64,000 nucleotides of DNA from Isoetes taiwanensis (GCA_021234155.1 JAJEKV010000017.1:4684792-4748791), one strand, 5' to 3'; positions 1 to 11,774 are shown, numbered from the stretch's first letter. Numbers and translations are program-made. The notes: a model not told the origin generated them from the letters alone.

Positions 1-272
1 AAATAGCCTTATATAGTAGCTCGTCCCTTCCCAGAATGGCGATCTGATGGCTCGGATCGATGCTATTCATTATATCTAACTGTCATACTTCTATAGATAA
101 ACAAGTGTTGTTAGATAATCACCTTATAGGCACACTGAGAACTATTTTTATTGAGGGCAATCAAATTTCAATGACTACATTCTCATAGTATTTCTTATAA
201 CAATGAAGAATATTTTTACATGATGAAACATACATAACAAATACAAAATTATTGCCATGGAACACATGGACT
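1..272. other. non-coding, body of a Helitron entering from the left
   Basis: No coding potential is visible. The stretch ends in the Helitron 3' terminus at 273-299, so it is probably the 3' part of a Helitron whose 5' end lies outside the window (inference). Confidence 0.4.
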
Positions 273-299
273 GCCCACCGAAGGTGGGCAATTTACTAG
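273..299 (+). mobile_element. Helitron 3' terminus
   Basis: A 7-bp GC-rich stem (GCCCACC / GGTGGGC, loop GAA, 273-289) is followed six bases later by CTAG (296-299) and then T. This is the hairpin plus CTRR end of plant Helitrons. The same hairpin type closes the Helitron at 25691. Confidence 0.65.
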
Positions 300-954
300 T
301 AGAATAGAAAATTAATCTAAGGGATTCATGTCTCGAATCTGGCCACAACACCTACAAATCAAACAGATCCTTATCATCTTGCATTTTAATTACTCTGGCA
401 ACAACTTACAGGTGAAAACGAAAGAAGGGGATTGAAATTCCCTTAAGACAAACCATTGAATCATTACCTGGAGAGCAACAGCCATATGAGCAACACAGTT
501 CCAACTATGGCGTGCTTGTTTCAGTGCATCATAAGTCCATCAATACCTGAAAAATTGCTCAAAGCCAAATCCCAAGATTAATACTCGAACCTTGTACTGC
601 TTGCAAGCAGTTAGAAATCTTAATACTACCTATTAAGTGGCAAAGCATGCTGATGCAGAATCTGCAAGAAAATCTCTAGGATTACACCAGACTGCACATG
701 CACATAAATATTGGGTCGGATTTTGGAAGGCAAAGATTTTACTTAATATATTTGCCACTGCTTTCTTTACATTCGTAGCTTCAGCCTCTGTACACAGGCC
801 ACAGTTGGCCAATAGAATAGAAAATTAATCCAAGGGATTCATGTCTCGAATCTGGCCACAACACTGCAAATCAAACAGATCCTGATCATCTTGCATTTTA
901 ATTACTCTGGCAACAACTTACAGGTGAAAACGAAAGAAGGGGATTGAAATTCCC
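300..954. repeat. direct repeat, copies 300-442 and 813-954
   Basis: A block of about 142 bp beginning TAGAATAGAAAATTAATC and ending ATTGAAATTCCC occurs twice in the same orientation with few differences, about 370 bp apart. The 370 bp between and the flanks show no convincing gene. Confidence 0.8.
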
Positions 955-1116
955 GCCGCCAGAAATGCATCATGCACAGACCTTAATCTGCAGGAGCGAA
1001 TTTTTGCTTGGTTGCAAATGGTGGAGGATCGATCTTCCTGTTGTGGCAGAGCAAACACAGAAGGACCAAACGGATTGAACTGATCGGAGGCTCTTAACCT
1101 TGAACTGATTGTGGCC

Positions 1117-1276
1117 GTCGATTAAACAGGGAACATGGGCGTATTTGGATGATAAAATCCTGGCCGTTGAATCTAGGGCGAGACTTAAGACAGACAGTCG
1201 ATTAAACAGGAAACATGGGCATATTTGGATGATAAAATCCTGGCCATTGAATCTAGGGCGAGACTTAAGACAAGAC
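1117..1276. repeat. tandem duplication, 80-bp unit x2
   Basis: Two adjacent 80-bp units (1117-1196 and 1197-1276) start with GTCGATTAAACAGG and differ at a few positions. Confidence 0.9.
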
Positions 1277-1449
1277 ATACAGTATAATTTTATTATATAG
1301 GATCTATGAATCTTACATTGGGCATCCCGAAATGTAACCTTGATAGAAAGAATTACGACAAAGTGGGGATTACCACTGGATTGGTCGCGTTCGACGAGGC
1401 TTAGATTCTATATGGAGTTAGCAGCCGATTTGAAGTAGCAAGAGTTGAG

Positions 1450-1715
1450 GAGAGTGCCCCATTGAGAATGGAGATCCGATATGGGACATCATGGCAGGTG
1501 TCAGACAAGTCATGCTTCACAATGGGGGGCAAGCAGCTCTTGTTAGACAACGTCTATCTAATATAGCCCATATTTGATTGAAGAGAGTGCCCCGTTGAGA
1601 ATGGAGATCCGCTATGGGACATCATGGCAGGTGTTGGACAAGTCATGCTTCACAATGGGGGGCAAGCAGCCCTTGTTAGACAACCTCTATCTAATATAGC
1701 CCATATTTGATTGTT
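1450..1715. repeat. tandem duplication, 133-bp unit x2
   Basis: Two adjacent copies begin GAGAGTGCCCC at 1450 and 1583 and run to TATTTGATTG. They differ at only a few positions, so the duplication is fairly recent. Confidence 0.9.
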
Positions 1716-2750
1716 TTATGATAACTAGGCAAGCTTCTAATAAAGTTCATGGTATATAATAGAATAGGCAAGGCTGCACCCAACTAGTTCAGTCACTTGT
1801 CCAACAAATCTTCTAATAAAATTATGCTCTACCAATGATATCAAGCTTAAGATTAACGATGCCCTCCACCAATTGAGTCCACTTGAAAATATCAATCCAA
1901 AACCCCACTAAGAACCTATTTCTTGAAGTTTGGTATGTAGAGTGAAGTACTTCAGAAACATTCTCGGCATATAGCCTAGCTCCAAGCGTAGGGTCTCTAA
2001 GCTCCACAAAGTACTTTATGTTCTCTCCGTTGCTCCGCTTTGCTAGGGCTTTATTGCTTAACCTTTGTCCACTAATTGCTTTAATTTATGTATCAACGTT
2101 AATGCATGTAAGTACACACGTTCATTATTTTACAAAATACGTATCTACTACAGATATGCATACTATATAAGATTAGACAAAATGTTATCCTCCCTAATTA
2201 GCAAACTAGAAAAAGCATCAAAGTTTGTTCTAAAGATGTTCCTTCTAGTGAAAGTCCCAAGACGTTGAGAATTTTTATATTGGGAGTCTCGTTACACATG
2301 CTTTCTCTTGCAGATGATCTTATATGGATGTTCTTTTCCTGTCTGGTCATTCCTGCTATTGCTATAGATTCTTGAAGTAGCATATCTAGTTTTGCATGCA
2401 ATTGTCAATTCCAGATCCTAATGTCAATTTTGGTTTCTATTTCTTTTGTTAACGGAAGGTGCAACAGATGCTATGGTGTTATGTTTTTAAGCAAAAGGTT
2501 GGGTTGCAAAAGTGCTTGCTAGTGTTTTGGTTTTTGTTCCTCTGGTGTTATATTGCAAAAGTGCTTGCTACTGCGCAAAACTGAACTTCTTCCAGATTAT
2601 TTGAAAGCCAACATATTTCATTAAACTATGAGATTCTCATAGTGATAGGCTAATGAATAGATCAAAATACCAATTTGTAATACGGGATATACTTAAATGC
2701 TTATTTCCAAAGAGAAATAAATAATGCAAATAATGTTCGGCATGCTGATG
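1716..2750. other. no gene seen; 3' flank of the first terpene synthase
   Basis: AT-rich DNA with short ORFs only. From about 2580 to 2750 it resembles 16860-17037, so the duplication that made the two terpene synthases includes their 3' flanks. Confidence 0.6.
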
Positions 2751-3851
2751 CTATGCGATGTAATTCAATGTAAGGGTTGGAGCATTATCCTCAGTAAGGG
2801 AGACATGACACTTGCGATCGCCATATTTGGAGGAATGAGAGAGCCATTTCATATGTCCGGGCATATGAGCTGCCAAGATATCCAAATAAGTAAGTAGTAA
2901 TGGTTTATCTCGACTTAGAAACTTCAACTTATGCAGCTCAGTTTGAAATTCTTTCTCTATTTCTTCAGCCTTTTGACATGAAAGGGCTATTGCCTTTTCT
3001 AGACTACAATTAGCAGTCTTCTTGAGGATGGATACTATATTCCATATTACCCCTTCATCCTCTTCAAAAGAAACAAGATCATTAGTAATTACGAAATGGT
3101 TTTGAATGAGGTCATGTACCTTTTGAAAGGCTTTATCATTCCATAGATCTTCTTCAATTTCCAAGCCAAGAGCTATACGTTCCAAAGGAAAAGCTGGAAA
3201 ACCCCCTATAACTTTTCTACGTATGTTCAGATAGGTAGAGAGCGTTGGGCAGGGGGATGATGGAAAAATTTGGAGCTGATCTTGCTCATCCAGACCTTGC
3301 AAGTAGATTGTCATACCCTGCACAAAATGTTTCCACTGGAGGGGGGTGGCGACTTGTCGTATATCATCACAGAGATCATTCCAACCTTGAAGCAGGGGAA
3401 ATGTCTTTAAGTGCATCTTAGAATCTTTTCCATTCATAACATCAATAATGTGTCTAGATATTTCTTGGCGAGAAAGGGACTCCTCGCCAAAGTTATCCAT
3501 GACATCATCTAGGGGGACAAGGAAGAGGAAGAACTTGACAAAGTTGATTGCACCTTGGAGATCACCAACAAACATGATGGACATAATAAGGAAAGGAATG
3601 TCTGCAGATTCAAGCTCAGGGCTATTGATGTAATTCCTGAACCAGGTATGGGCCTCACGTCGAACATAGTCGAGTTGGGGATTACATTTGAGAGCTAAGC
3701 CACACTTGATCTTCAGCTGAGAGGGCTCTTGCTTCACGCGCTGTGATATGCTTAAACAAGCAAGAGATGGGGTGAACCTACTGTTCAATTTAGTGGGAGG
3801 GGAGGAGCGAAGGAAGATAGTGCTAGCGTTAACAAAAATACTAGAAGCCAT
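2751..3851 (-). CDS. microbial-type terpene synthase-like protein (MTPSL), paralogue 1
   Basis: Intronless 366-residue class I terpene synthase of the microbial-like type. Such enzymes ionise a prenyl diphosphate, usually farnesyl or geranyl diphosphate, and release mono- or sesquiterpenes; the product cannot be told from sequence. The Asp-rich metal motif DDVMD is at residues 115-119. The second metal motif NDLVSFEED is at 257-265, with Asp at the position usually held by Glu. A W-x6-KY (residues 336-343) stands where microbial enzymes have the RY diphosphate sensor. The first 45-50 residues are Ser/Thr/Arg-rich and acid-poor, like a plastid transit peptide. The ATG at 3851 is chosen because longer readings need a GTG start and the paralogue aligns from here. 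A near-identical paralogue lies 13 kb to the right on the same strand. The frame is open throughout. Confidence 0.88.
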   Translation of the reverse strand: MASSIFVNASTIFLRSSPPTKLNSRFTPSLACLSISQRVKQEPSQLKIKCGLALKCNPQLDYVRREAHTWFRNYINSPELESADIPFLIMSIMFVGDLQGAINFVKFFLFLVPLDDVMDNFGEESLSRQEISRHIIDVMNGKDSKMHLKTFPLLQGWNDLCDDIRQVATPLQWKHFVQGMTIYLQGLDEQDQLQIFPSSPCPTLSTYLNIRRKVIGGFPAFPLERIALGLEIEEDLWNDKAFQKVHDLIQNHFVITNDLVSFEEDEGVIWNIVSILKKTANCSLEKAIALSCQKAEEIEKEFQTELHKLKFLSRDKPLLLTYLDILAAHMPGHMKWLSHSSKYGDRKCHVSLTEDNAPTLTLNYIA

Positions 3852-4330
3852 GATGAGCAACTTGAAACTTAATGTGTGTGTGTGTATATATATATGCGAA
3901 CGTGCAATGGTCACATTGTAGAAGAAGGAAAAGTAGATTTTGAAAAACTGGTAAACATAGACTATGTGTGGTAGCTTGGAAACTTCTACAAGAAATAATA
4001 GTATGTCATTGTACTTTATATGAATATATTATCTGCAATTGCTCCACATTGTAGAAGAAGAAGGAAGAGAAGAAAATTGCAACAAAAATGGAAAAACTAA
4101 TAAGCATAGACTATGTTGGGTATGAATGAGAAGATAGTTTGGTAGGATGGAATTTTGAGGTATAGGAATATATTGGCACGTTTTCGAAAAGGAAAAATTA
4201 ATTGAATGGACCAAGATAACACAAAAATACGGACTTTGATGCTATCAGATTCTTGCATTTCATTACGTTACGTCGCTGGCTAGATGTGCGGCCTTCCATT
4301 CCATTCATTTACGTTACGTCTCTGGCACGA
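3852..4330. promoter_or_regulatory. upstream region of MTPSL paralogue 1
   Basis: AT-rich DNA with a TG/TA dinucleotide run at about 3870-3895, just upstream of the ATG. The region resembles that upstream of paralogue 2 (about 18165-18370), so promoter and coding region were duplicated together. No single TATA box can be chosen confidently. Confidence 0.4.
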
Positions 4331-4339
4331 GTTACAGCC

Positions 4340-4386
4340 TTCTGATAATCGGTCCGTGGACGCTAAAAAATCTATTCTATTCTTTT
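4340..4386 (+). mobile_element. short LINE 3' end with (TATTC)n-like tail
   Basis: GGTCCGTGGACGCTAAAAAA followed by TCTATTCTATTC matches the extreme 3' end of the LINEs ending at 25363 (+) and 37766 (-). Only tens of bases remain, as in a strongly 5'-truncated insertion. Confidence 0.5.
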
Positions 4387-4719
4387 TCAGAGTCTAGCCG
4401 GACGAGTTATAGCAGCTCAAGATGTAGTTAAAGTCTTGCTCACCCTGGCCCTGTTTGCTAAGCCATGCTTCAGCATCAGACTGTTGGCAATATCAGTCAA
4501 CACGTTTTACTAATTACTTCCATACCATCTTCTGCTAGTAAATGTTTTCCTGCAAAATGAGAGCCCAACTTCTTTTGGAACAAGGCACAGGGATTCTAAG
4601 CTTTGAGTTACATTGCTGTGGCATGGAAGCTTTGGGCTAAAATGTGTTCTGTATATCTATCTATCTAAGTTCCCAAGGTAAAATCCTTAGCTACACCCCT
4701 AAAGTTGTTCTTTTTTTAT

Positions 4720-5030
4720 TCTAGAATGTAATGCTCATGGCAGCAAGACAAGTTCAAGAAGATAAACCATCCATGTACTTATCACGGATAACCATGGAGA
4801 AAATATGGTCTCTTATGTCTGCAGCCATGCATTTGGTCCTGAGTAAGATGCTCATCATGTTGTATGGAAATGAGAACTGTCCTTTATTCATTTTCATATT
4901 GAACTTTTACTTACATTTGAAGTCCATCTTTTCTGCACTAAGAGAAATCCGCATGCCAAACATCTGGATTTCATCTGGTATTTCATCTGGTATTTCATCT
5001 GTTGCATAGCCATTTATTCATTTTCATATT
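4720..5030. repeat. local duplication beside the SAM synthetase remnant
   Basis: About 80 bp around 4880-4957 (CTTTTACTT... to CCGCATGCC) recur at about 5011-5110. TTTCATCTGGTA is repeated three times at 4970-5000. This looks like a partial duplication of the neighbouring pseudogene. Confidence 0.6.
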
Positions 5031-5038
5031 GAACTTTT

Positions 5039-5412
5039 ACTTGGGTTTTGCCATCAGGACGCGCCCATTTCAAGGTCCATCTTTTCTGCACTAAGAGAAA
5101 TCCGCATGCCTAATTTCGTAGCCACGACATGACTCAAGGGCATACACAGTACACACTGGTATTTCCTCTGTTGCATAGCCAAACATGTGGCCCTGATCAC
5201 CTGCTCCAATTTCTTCAGCAGACTTAGTGAAGAAATATCTTGGCCTTTTGTGATCTTACCAAATAGTATTGCTACATTTGATTTTAACTTAGAGAGGTTT
5301 CACATGCCCACCTTGCTTTCTGGATCTTACTCTAAACAGGCATCTAAAATTTCAGAAATCTGATTACGCAGCTTATCTGAGTGCCCTTCATTGACTAACT
5401 CAGTCAGAACTG
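5039..5412 (-). pseudogene. S-adenosylmethionine synthetase fragment
   Basis: On the minus strand, pieces of methionine adenosyltransferase can be read in order: VNEGHSDKL (about 5372-5395; family VNEGHPDKL), ILDACLE-stop-DPESKVACET, a degenerate segment like the MVMVFGEITT region, [15 protein letters not shown] (about 5170-5215; family substrate-loop motif [15 protein letters not shown]), [10 protein letters not shown], and ARPDGKTQV at about 5041-5068. There is at least one internal stop and two frame changes, and both ends of the roughly 390-residue enzyme are missing. It is a dead fragment, probably captured by a mobile element. Confidence 0.8.
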
Positions 5413-6087
5413 AAGAGAAAAATGTCCATGTTTAGAAACCGTTTGTAATTTACTCGATCCGTCTGCAAAGAAGATAATATGATTAGTTTTTACTATCAAA
5501 CTGTATAGGTTATTCCAATTTCTTCTACGCAGCAGAAAACACTACAAATGTAAAGTCATCAGATCTCCCCATGATCATAATATATTTTAAGATTCTGTAC
5601 AAGGTTTCTAACACTCTTTTAAAACCAAAGTTGAGGAGCACAGGAAACAATGAAAACCCAGTTCTTACCTCAGCAATTGAAACAAAAAACAATAAGACAA
5701 CAATATATACATGGTTGGCTGCTAAAAAATCCATTCCATGATTCATTTTCGTGATTCATTTTCACATATTTGAGACAATGTCAAATGTCACTCGCTCCAA
5801 CAAACCATGATTTAATTCATAGGCGATTGTACTTGTTAACAATCATAAGCTACAAAAACAAGATTGAGCACTTCAATTGCTAAGATCCTGAATGCTTAAG
5901 AATGCACTTAACACACATGTTGATAGCCTCCTAACACAATCATTGCAATGTGATCATTACAATGTTTTTGTGATATATCGCCTGTATAATCATAACTACA
6001 AAAAAAAGACATTGAACACTTCAATATGCTAGGGCCTAAAGGCTTAACAATGCATTTAACACACATGTAATAACCTCCTAACACTCA
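5413..6087. other. no gene seen
   Basis: AT-rich. Two imperfect repeats containing TTAACACACATGT and CCTCCTAACAC lie at 5900-5940 and 6050-6085. No coding region is supported. Confidence 0.5.
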
Positions 6088-7581
6088 TTGCACATCCCTG
6101 CCACATAGCTATTAAATTTTGCTACAATAGCTGTTTATTTAATAAGATTTTCCTCTGGCAAATCAATGATTATATCCTCCATGACAGACGCGGCACTAGT
6201 TCTGTATTCTTCTGTCAATTTACCTCCTATCCTTCACTCTCATACTTTTCTCTATTTGCGGAAATGTTATGGGATTTGATGATTTGAGCATATATCATCT
6301 CATGCAGCCATTTTGTGGAGTTGCTTGATTGTGAAGGTGCAACATGAGATGTTAGCTTCTTTGCCAACAAGGTTATCATTCTTAGTGTCATAGTGAGTTG
6401 ATTCTCAGTATCTACTAACAGGAAAACACACAAAACAGAGATATTTACCCACACAACATGTACGGTGGAGGTTGAGCGGCCGTATTTCCTGAGCATAAAT
6501 AGGGAAAAAGTTTAAAATCTCTTCCAGAACCATGTTATGATTCTATTGAGGCAAGTGTCAAGCAATTGGAGTCCTTGCAAGAACATGTACATATTAGCAA
6601 CAATTGAGGACAAGAAATTCAAGCTTTTGATGGTTGATACCTTGAACATTTCTTGCTTCGACTCGCACCTTACAAAGCATATCTGAAACAAGCAAATAAT
6701 GGTATAGCAACAGGTTTTGGTATAGTTGTGGCAGAGGTGTTTGAGATGTTATGTGTTATTGGCAGAGGGCTTTGAACATGGTTTTGGAAGACAATAATTT
6801 TGCAATCATTGGAGCTGTTCTTTTCATTCCCAATATGGATGTCTATTGGAATTGTTGTTTCCAAAGGTCTAAATGCTCACCTTTACATACAATGCATAAT
6901 ATAAAAAATGGCAATGAAAGGAAAAGAAAAGACAATGGCGCATGGCACAAGGTAGATAAGCACAAATAGTGCTTCATGTTCAATAGCTACAAACTACCAA
7001 ATGTAGATAGGACAAACAATGGAGAGCAGAAACAAGAGATAATGTGAGGGGTAATATTCATTGCAATAATAACTGTTATTACACAATGATTTACAATTTA
7101 TCCCAAGCTACTAAAGGATCATAAGAAGGTTACAAAAGGAAATGAACCCAATAAGACAACATTTATCCCAAGCTACTAAAGGATCACAAGAAGGTTACAA
7201 AAAGAAATGAGCCCAAGAAGACAATATTTAGAAGAATGCATGAGGAAAGATAGGATTCTATAGTTTTGGGAGAGGAAATTTTGAACCACACGAATTCCAT
7301 GAATATTTTGAAGGTGAAAGGGCTACAAAAATTCATTTATGGCATAAGAATGAAGATCCATGCAGTATGGTTGTGTATAGAAGCAACATAGAATTTCCTA
7401 TGATTTTATATGATTTTTGTTCTAAATGCCAAGACCCCCTACCCCCCAAATGTAAAAAAAAAAATATAAAACAAAAAGGTAACTTTTGAACTGCAGAGTT
7501 ATTACTACACCATCTTCTCATTGTTCACTTATAACTTTACAGGTTCCCAACTAATCCCAGCAACCATGGGCACTGTTACGA
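6088..7581 (+). mobile_element. degenerate Helitron copy
   Basis: This stretch matches, in inverted orientation, 54000-55470 of the Helitron at 53992-56854. Shared words include ATCCCTGCCACATAGC, CCAAGCTACTAAAGGA and AACAATGGAGAGC. It ends with a decayed hairpin CCCAGCAACCATGGG (7556-7570) and GTTACGA where intact copies have GTTACTAG. It is an older non-autonomous copy; its 5' end was not found. Confidence 0.65.
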
Positions 7582-7659
7582 TTATTAATATAAAGCTGTA
7601 TTCCATGTTGCATAGACAAAATCATGGACAGATGAGTTGGAGAAGTATATTGTATGTTC

Positions 7660-7950
7660 CTTTTAGCTTTCGTACGAACAGAAACCTATTCTAGAATACA
7701 TTTCTCCGTCTCTAGAGTGGCGGAAGTGTATTCTGGATTATACTTTCACCTTTTTAAAAAACAAAAGTGTATTCTGGAATACACTTTGGCCACTCTAGAG
7801 ACGGAGAAGTGTATTCTGGAATACACCTTCGCCACTCTAGAGTGGGAGAAGTGTGTTCTCGAATACACTTTCGTCTTTTGAGAAGGTGAAAGTGTATTTT
7901 AGAATACACCTCCGCCACTCTACATTAGGAGAAGTATATTCTGGAATAGG
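7660..7950. repeat. minisatellite built on the palindromic word GTGTATTCTGGAATACAC
   Basis: Six to seven units of about 45-50 bp each centre on GTGTATTCTGGAATACAC, separated by CTTTCGCCACTCTAGAG-like spacers. A second array of the same word lies at 9848-10075, inside an intron of the adjoining pseudogene. Confidence 0.85.
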
Positions 7951-8158
7951 TTTTTGATATTTGGTTGTTGTCTTGACTGTTTTTTAATCAATTTGTTAGC
8001 CTTAAAGTCACCTTTTTATCTTGTTTACGGATATTTTGAAGAACAATTTTTTAGTCCTTTAGTCAACTTTTTGTCTTGTTGATCTTTTGTATTCGGGAAT
8101 AGTATTTTGTGAGCATTTTGGCTTAAATAAGACGTGCTAATCACGTTTTTTGTACAGG

Positions 8159-11100
8159 CAAGACGTCAACAGGAAACAACAAAAAAAGACAATAAAAATT
8201 ACTCAGAGGGCGCACCCACAACGTAAGGTGGACGAGTCCTCTGAGCTTGCAATTTATGAGAATTTTCAAACACAATGGTTTTTTACAAGGGGCACAGCTG
8301 GCAAATACAGCACCCTTACATTTCTTCATGTTTGTTGGAGTCCTGGCCAAAGAAGATATGATGACATCGAATTCTTGTGTATGGGCACGATTCAAGACGT
8401 TAGTGAGTTTGCAGGGCAGTCTGGACAACGAGGGAGGAAGACTGTCTTTCAAGACCTCTCAGGGTTTCATACAAGTTGATGAATCTCATTTTAAACTTGT
8501 CAGAATCCAGCCTGCCCTTTACAAGTATGGCGCGTACTACAATAACAAGAGAAAGCTCAATGCCATTATAAGCTAGGTCCAAGCATGCAGAGCGAGATCT
8601 TCGAGTACAGTGAGCCGGAGAAGGAAGAAGGGGAAGAAGAAAGGACCCCGAGTGGTCATTCTAAAGAAGAATTAGATGAAAAAAGCTCAAAAATTTGACA
8701 ATTGCTGCAAAAGAACCAAAAAAACGGAAGGCTGCACAACTTTCTATTGAAGAGGCTCCTGAGGAAGTTCCCAAGGAAAGAAAAGACAAGGACAAGGCAC
8801 CTGGGGTTGTCATTAAAGAAAACAAAGTGGACAAGACGTCACAAAAGATGGAGGAAATTAACCTGCACAAGTTCGTGCAAGGTGTCATCTACTTGCCTGT
8901 CACATCTATGAAGCTTCCCAAAAATAAAGCTGTAGAGCGTCCATTGCAGGTCCAAAAGATTTACGCAGATCATTTGAGGAAAATGAAGGATAGAATTCGG
9001 AGCAATCCCAATGCTCATGTTGCTCCAATTGTGGTTCTTGTTGATAGGGAGCAATGCACAATCCCCGCCGAATATGATAGAGAAAATGCGGACATATACA
9101 CGCATTACGTTTTGGGTGTGAACCACAGTTTCAAGGCAAGGAGGCAATTGTATAAAGAAAAAAAGAACCCGAGATATTTGTCTGTTCTCTGTGCAGTCTA
9201 CTGTGGACTGACTGATGAGGAAGCAAAGATCGTTGCCAACACCCATAATGCTGACAATGAATACAAGTTAAAAATGAGCTTCGTGGATAAAATCTGATTC
9301 ATGCACAGAGAGTATGTCATTTTCAAGGAGAAGTACGAAGATGGTCTGAAGAAGTCTGCACATTCTTTGGAGCTGAAGAAAGCGTGTGCCATTAAGTGTT
9401 GCCTCAAATATGACGACTCGAATAAAAGGGCATTACTCATTGGTCACGACAATTGGTTTCAGTTAGCCTTCAGGGATGGCCGGGTATGAATTAATTGTAC
9501 TCGCGAATAGGATCTTGTGTACTATTTCCTTGACTTGTTGTGGCAACTAGGTAGCTGACGGGAATATTGATATGTTTGCAGATATGGGACATGCAGAACG
9601 AGATTTTTAATATGGTAACTGAAAAGCAAAGGCAAAGTCTTTGAAAAAAAAGAAAGGCTCCGACGTGCCCAAGAAGGAAATGACCATTATCATCTGGAGG
9701 GAAATGCAGAGCTTTACAGACATGGATTCGCTAGAAAGGCTCTTGCAGAAGGTTGTGGACAAAGAATTCACCCTTAAAGAAATATCAAAGGAGTTGCAAA
9801 AGTAAGCTTACCTTCATCTATTTTCATTTTTGTACCACAAACAAGCAAAATTCTATTCCGGAATACAGTTTTGCTACTCTTGAAGGGCAAAAGTGTATTC
9901 TAGAATGCACTTCCGCTACTGTTGAAGGGTAAAAGTGTATCTAGAATACACTTTTGCTACTCTTGAAGGACAAAAGTGTATTCTAGAATATACTTTTACC
10001 ATAAAGAGTAGCGAAAGTGTATTCTGGAATACACTTTGCCCTTTAAGAGTGCATTCTGGAACACAATTTTCTTCACAGTAAAATGCTTGGCTCTGTTCTG
10101 GAATATGATTACCTTTTACTTACATGTTTAAGGTTTTTTTCTCAGTCAAAAGAATGTCATAACATATCAGACATGTTTGATGAAGCAACTTAACGTCGAA
10201 ACTTGGGAAAGGTGCAAGGAAATTTATCCCGTTGCGACATCTGACGAGCGTATTGTTCAATACGCTGCAAATTTTGAAGGATGGGTACGTTGCTTTAATA
10301 AGCGACTCTTGTGTTATTCATGTGCTAAATTCACCTTCCATTCACAGAATAAAAAGAAAAACAAGGTCCTTCCAGAAGGTTTTATGCACCTTATGAGGTT
10401 GGCACGAGAGGAAAGAACATTGGCAGACAGAAGGAGTTTAGAAGTCGAGCCGTCCGATTTTGAAAAGTTCAGCTTGCACGATCAAAATAATTTATTTTCC
10501 ATCATTCAAGGGGACTGCACTAAACTGGTTGGAACAATAAAGCCACAGGATTTTACTCTGGTCATAGAGACCTTCCATATAGCTTTAAATTAAAGGACAG
10601 CCATGACGACCAGCCATTCAAGAACTCTGAATTCAATGCCGCGAACATGCATGTAAGGAACAGTTGCTGCCTCTGCATGCAGACATCAGATCTGCGCCAA
10701 AACAAAGCAATTCTTAGAATTAAGATAACAGCAAAAGGAAAAGCCCAAAACATATGGACAAATTGTTCTGCGTCAATCTTACCACAAGCATGAGCTTCGT
10801 CGACAATATCAAGCAAATCACAACGGCCAAGCACTGGCATCTTGTTGTGTTTCATTCCAGCATGCAAGCCGGCCTTGTGGAGTCCACGTTCAAGAACCAT
10901 TTTGGATCCCCTTTACAAACAGGTTATGAGAACATGGTCTGATAAGTATTTTATTTAGGAATACAGTCGTTACTTCTTTGCATGTTTCGATTCTGTTATT
11001 CTAGTTGCTTGCATGTTGACCTTTTTGTTTTCATTTACTATTCCAAAATATGATTCATTTAGTTTTCTTTACTTTGTTAATTCCTTGTTTTGTTTTTGTT

Positions 11101-11510
11101 ACTGACTGTATAGACGAATATAAACTACCATGGTGGAGGACCCAGGTTCTTGAGCAAGGTGGAGTATCTCCATGTTGCTTACTGGAGTTTCGATTGGAAA
11201 CACACCATGGAGCACTTTAACACAGCAACTTGCCAGAATTTTTCCAATGTCTTAGAATTTCTAGCAGTGCTGCAGAAGCTGCAAGACCCTATGTGCACAA
11301 GAAAGAATAATTGATCAATACCAGAAGCCACAAAAGCTGATCAACCATCTCCAGACATATTTTCACGTCCAAGAGATTGGGTGCTTGATGTTTTTTCTGG
11401 CTCTGGTACAACAATAGCTTGTGCACTTGCAATTGTATGGCAGTGGATATAGACAAAGAAGCTGTGAACTTCATTAGGATGAGATTGGCTGCCTTACCTA
11501 CCCTATCACA
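8159..11510 (+). pseudogene. ParB-like domain plus beta-class amino-DNA-methyltransferase, intron-containing, decayed
   Basis: A multi-exon gene reading left to right. A ParB/sulfiredoxin-like domain (about 8850-9290) shows LPVTSMKL, APIVVLVDRE, VLGVNHSFKARRQL (equivalent of the G-x-H-R box) and GLTDEEAKIVA. Next come a charged region and an amino-methyltransferase: IIQGDC, motif IV DLPY (10569-10580), KHWHLVVF (about 10830), motif I DVFSGSGTT (11387-11413) and AVDIDKEAVNFIRMRLAAL. Motif IV before motif I is the beta-class order; N6A or N4C specificity cannot be told. Likely GT-AG introns are 9484-9581, 9802-10145 and 10285-10347. An in-frame TGA at 9295-9297 (probably from CGA) and frame breaks near 8690, 9620, 10565 and 11430 mark a pseudogene. 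Family knowledge links ParB-methyltransferase pairs to bacteria and phages. The eukaryotic introns argue against contamination; the role in this plant is unknown. Confidence 0.7.
9848..10075. repeat. intronic minisatellite, same word as 7660-7950
   Basis: Units of about 45 bp containing GTGTATTCTGGAATACAC and CTACTCTTGAAGG lie inside the proposed intron 9802-10145. Confidence 0.8.
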
Positions 11511-11774
11511 AGGAAATTACAACAGGAAATGCTATACACTGCTACTATACTGGACATATGTAGGATATTCACAAATTCAAAGCAAATCTATAATTGAAAA
11601 ACGATTATTATTGAATTTACTATTAAACTTGGATGTTTAATAGTGGGTTCAAACACACAAACATGTCAGCTAAGAGAAATGTTCGCGAGGGCAAGGCCGT
11701 CGCGATAAATTTCTTGTAATGTATAAATATAAGAAAAAAGCTTATCATCTTTATTTATTATATTTATACTAAAG
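11511..11774. other. no gene seen; dispersed repeat piece
   Basis: 11530-11620 (GGAAATGCTATACACTGCTA, GGACATATGTAGGATATTC) recurs at 15628-15730, so this is a dispersed repeat. Confidence 0.6.

Noticed and set aside
8141-8452. Minus-strand 103-residue ORF opposite the ParB-methyltransferase locus
   Set aside because: Shadow of the plus-strand exon; no family features.
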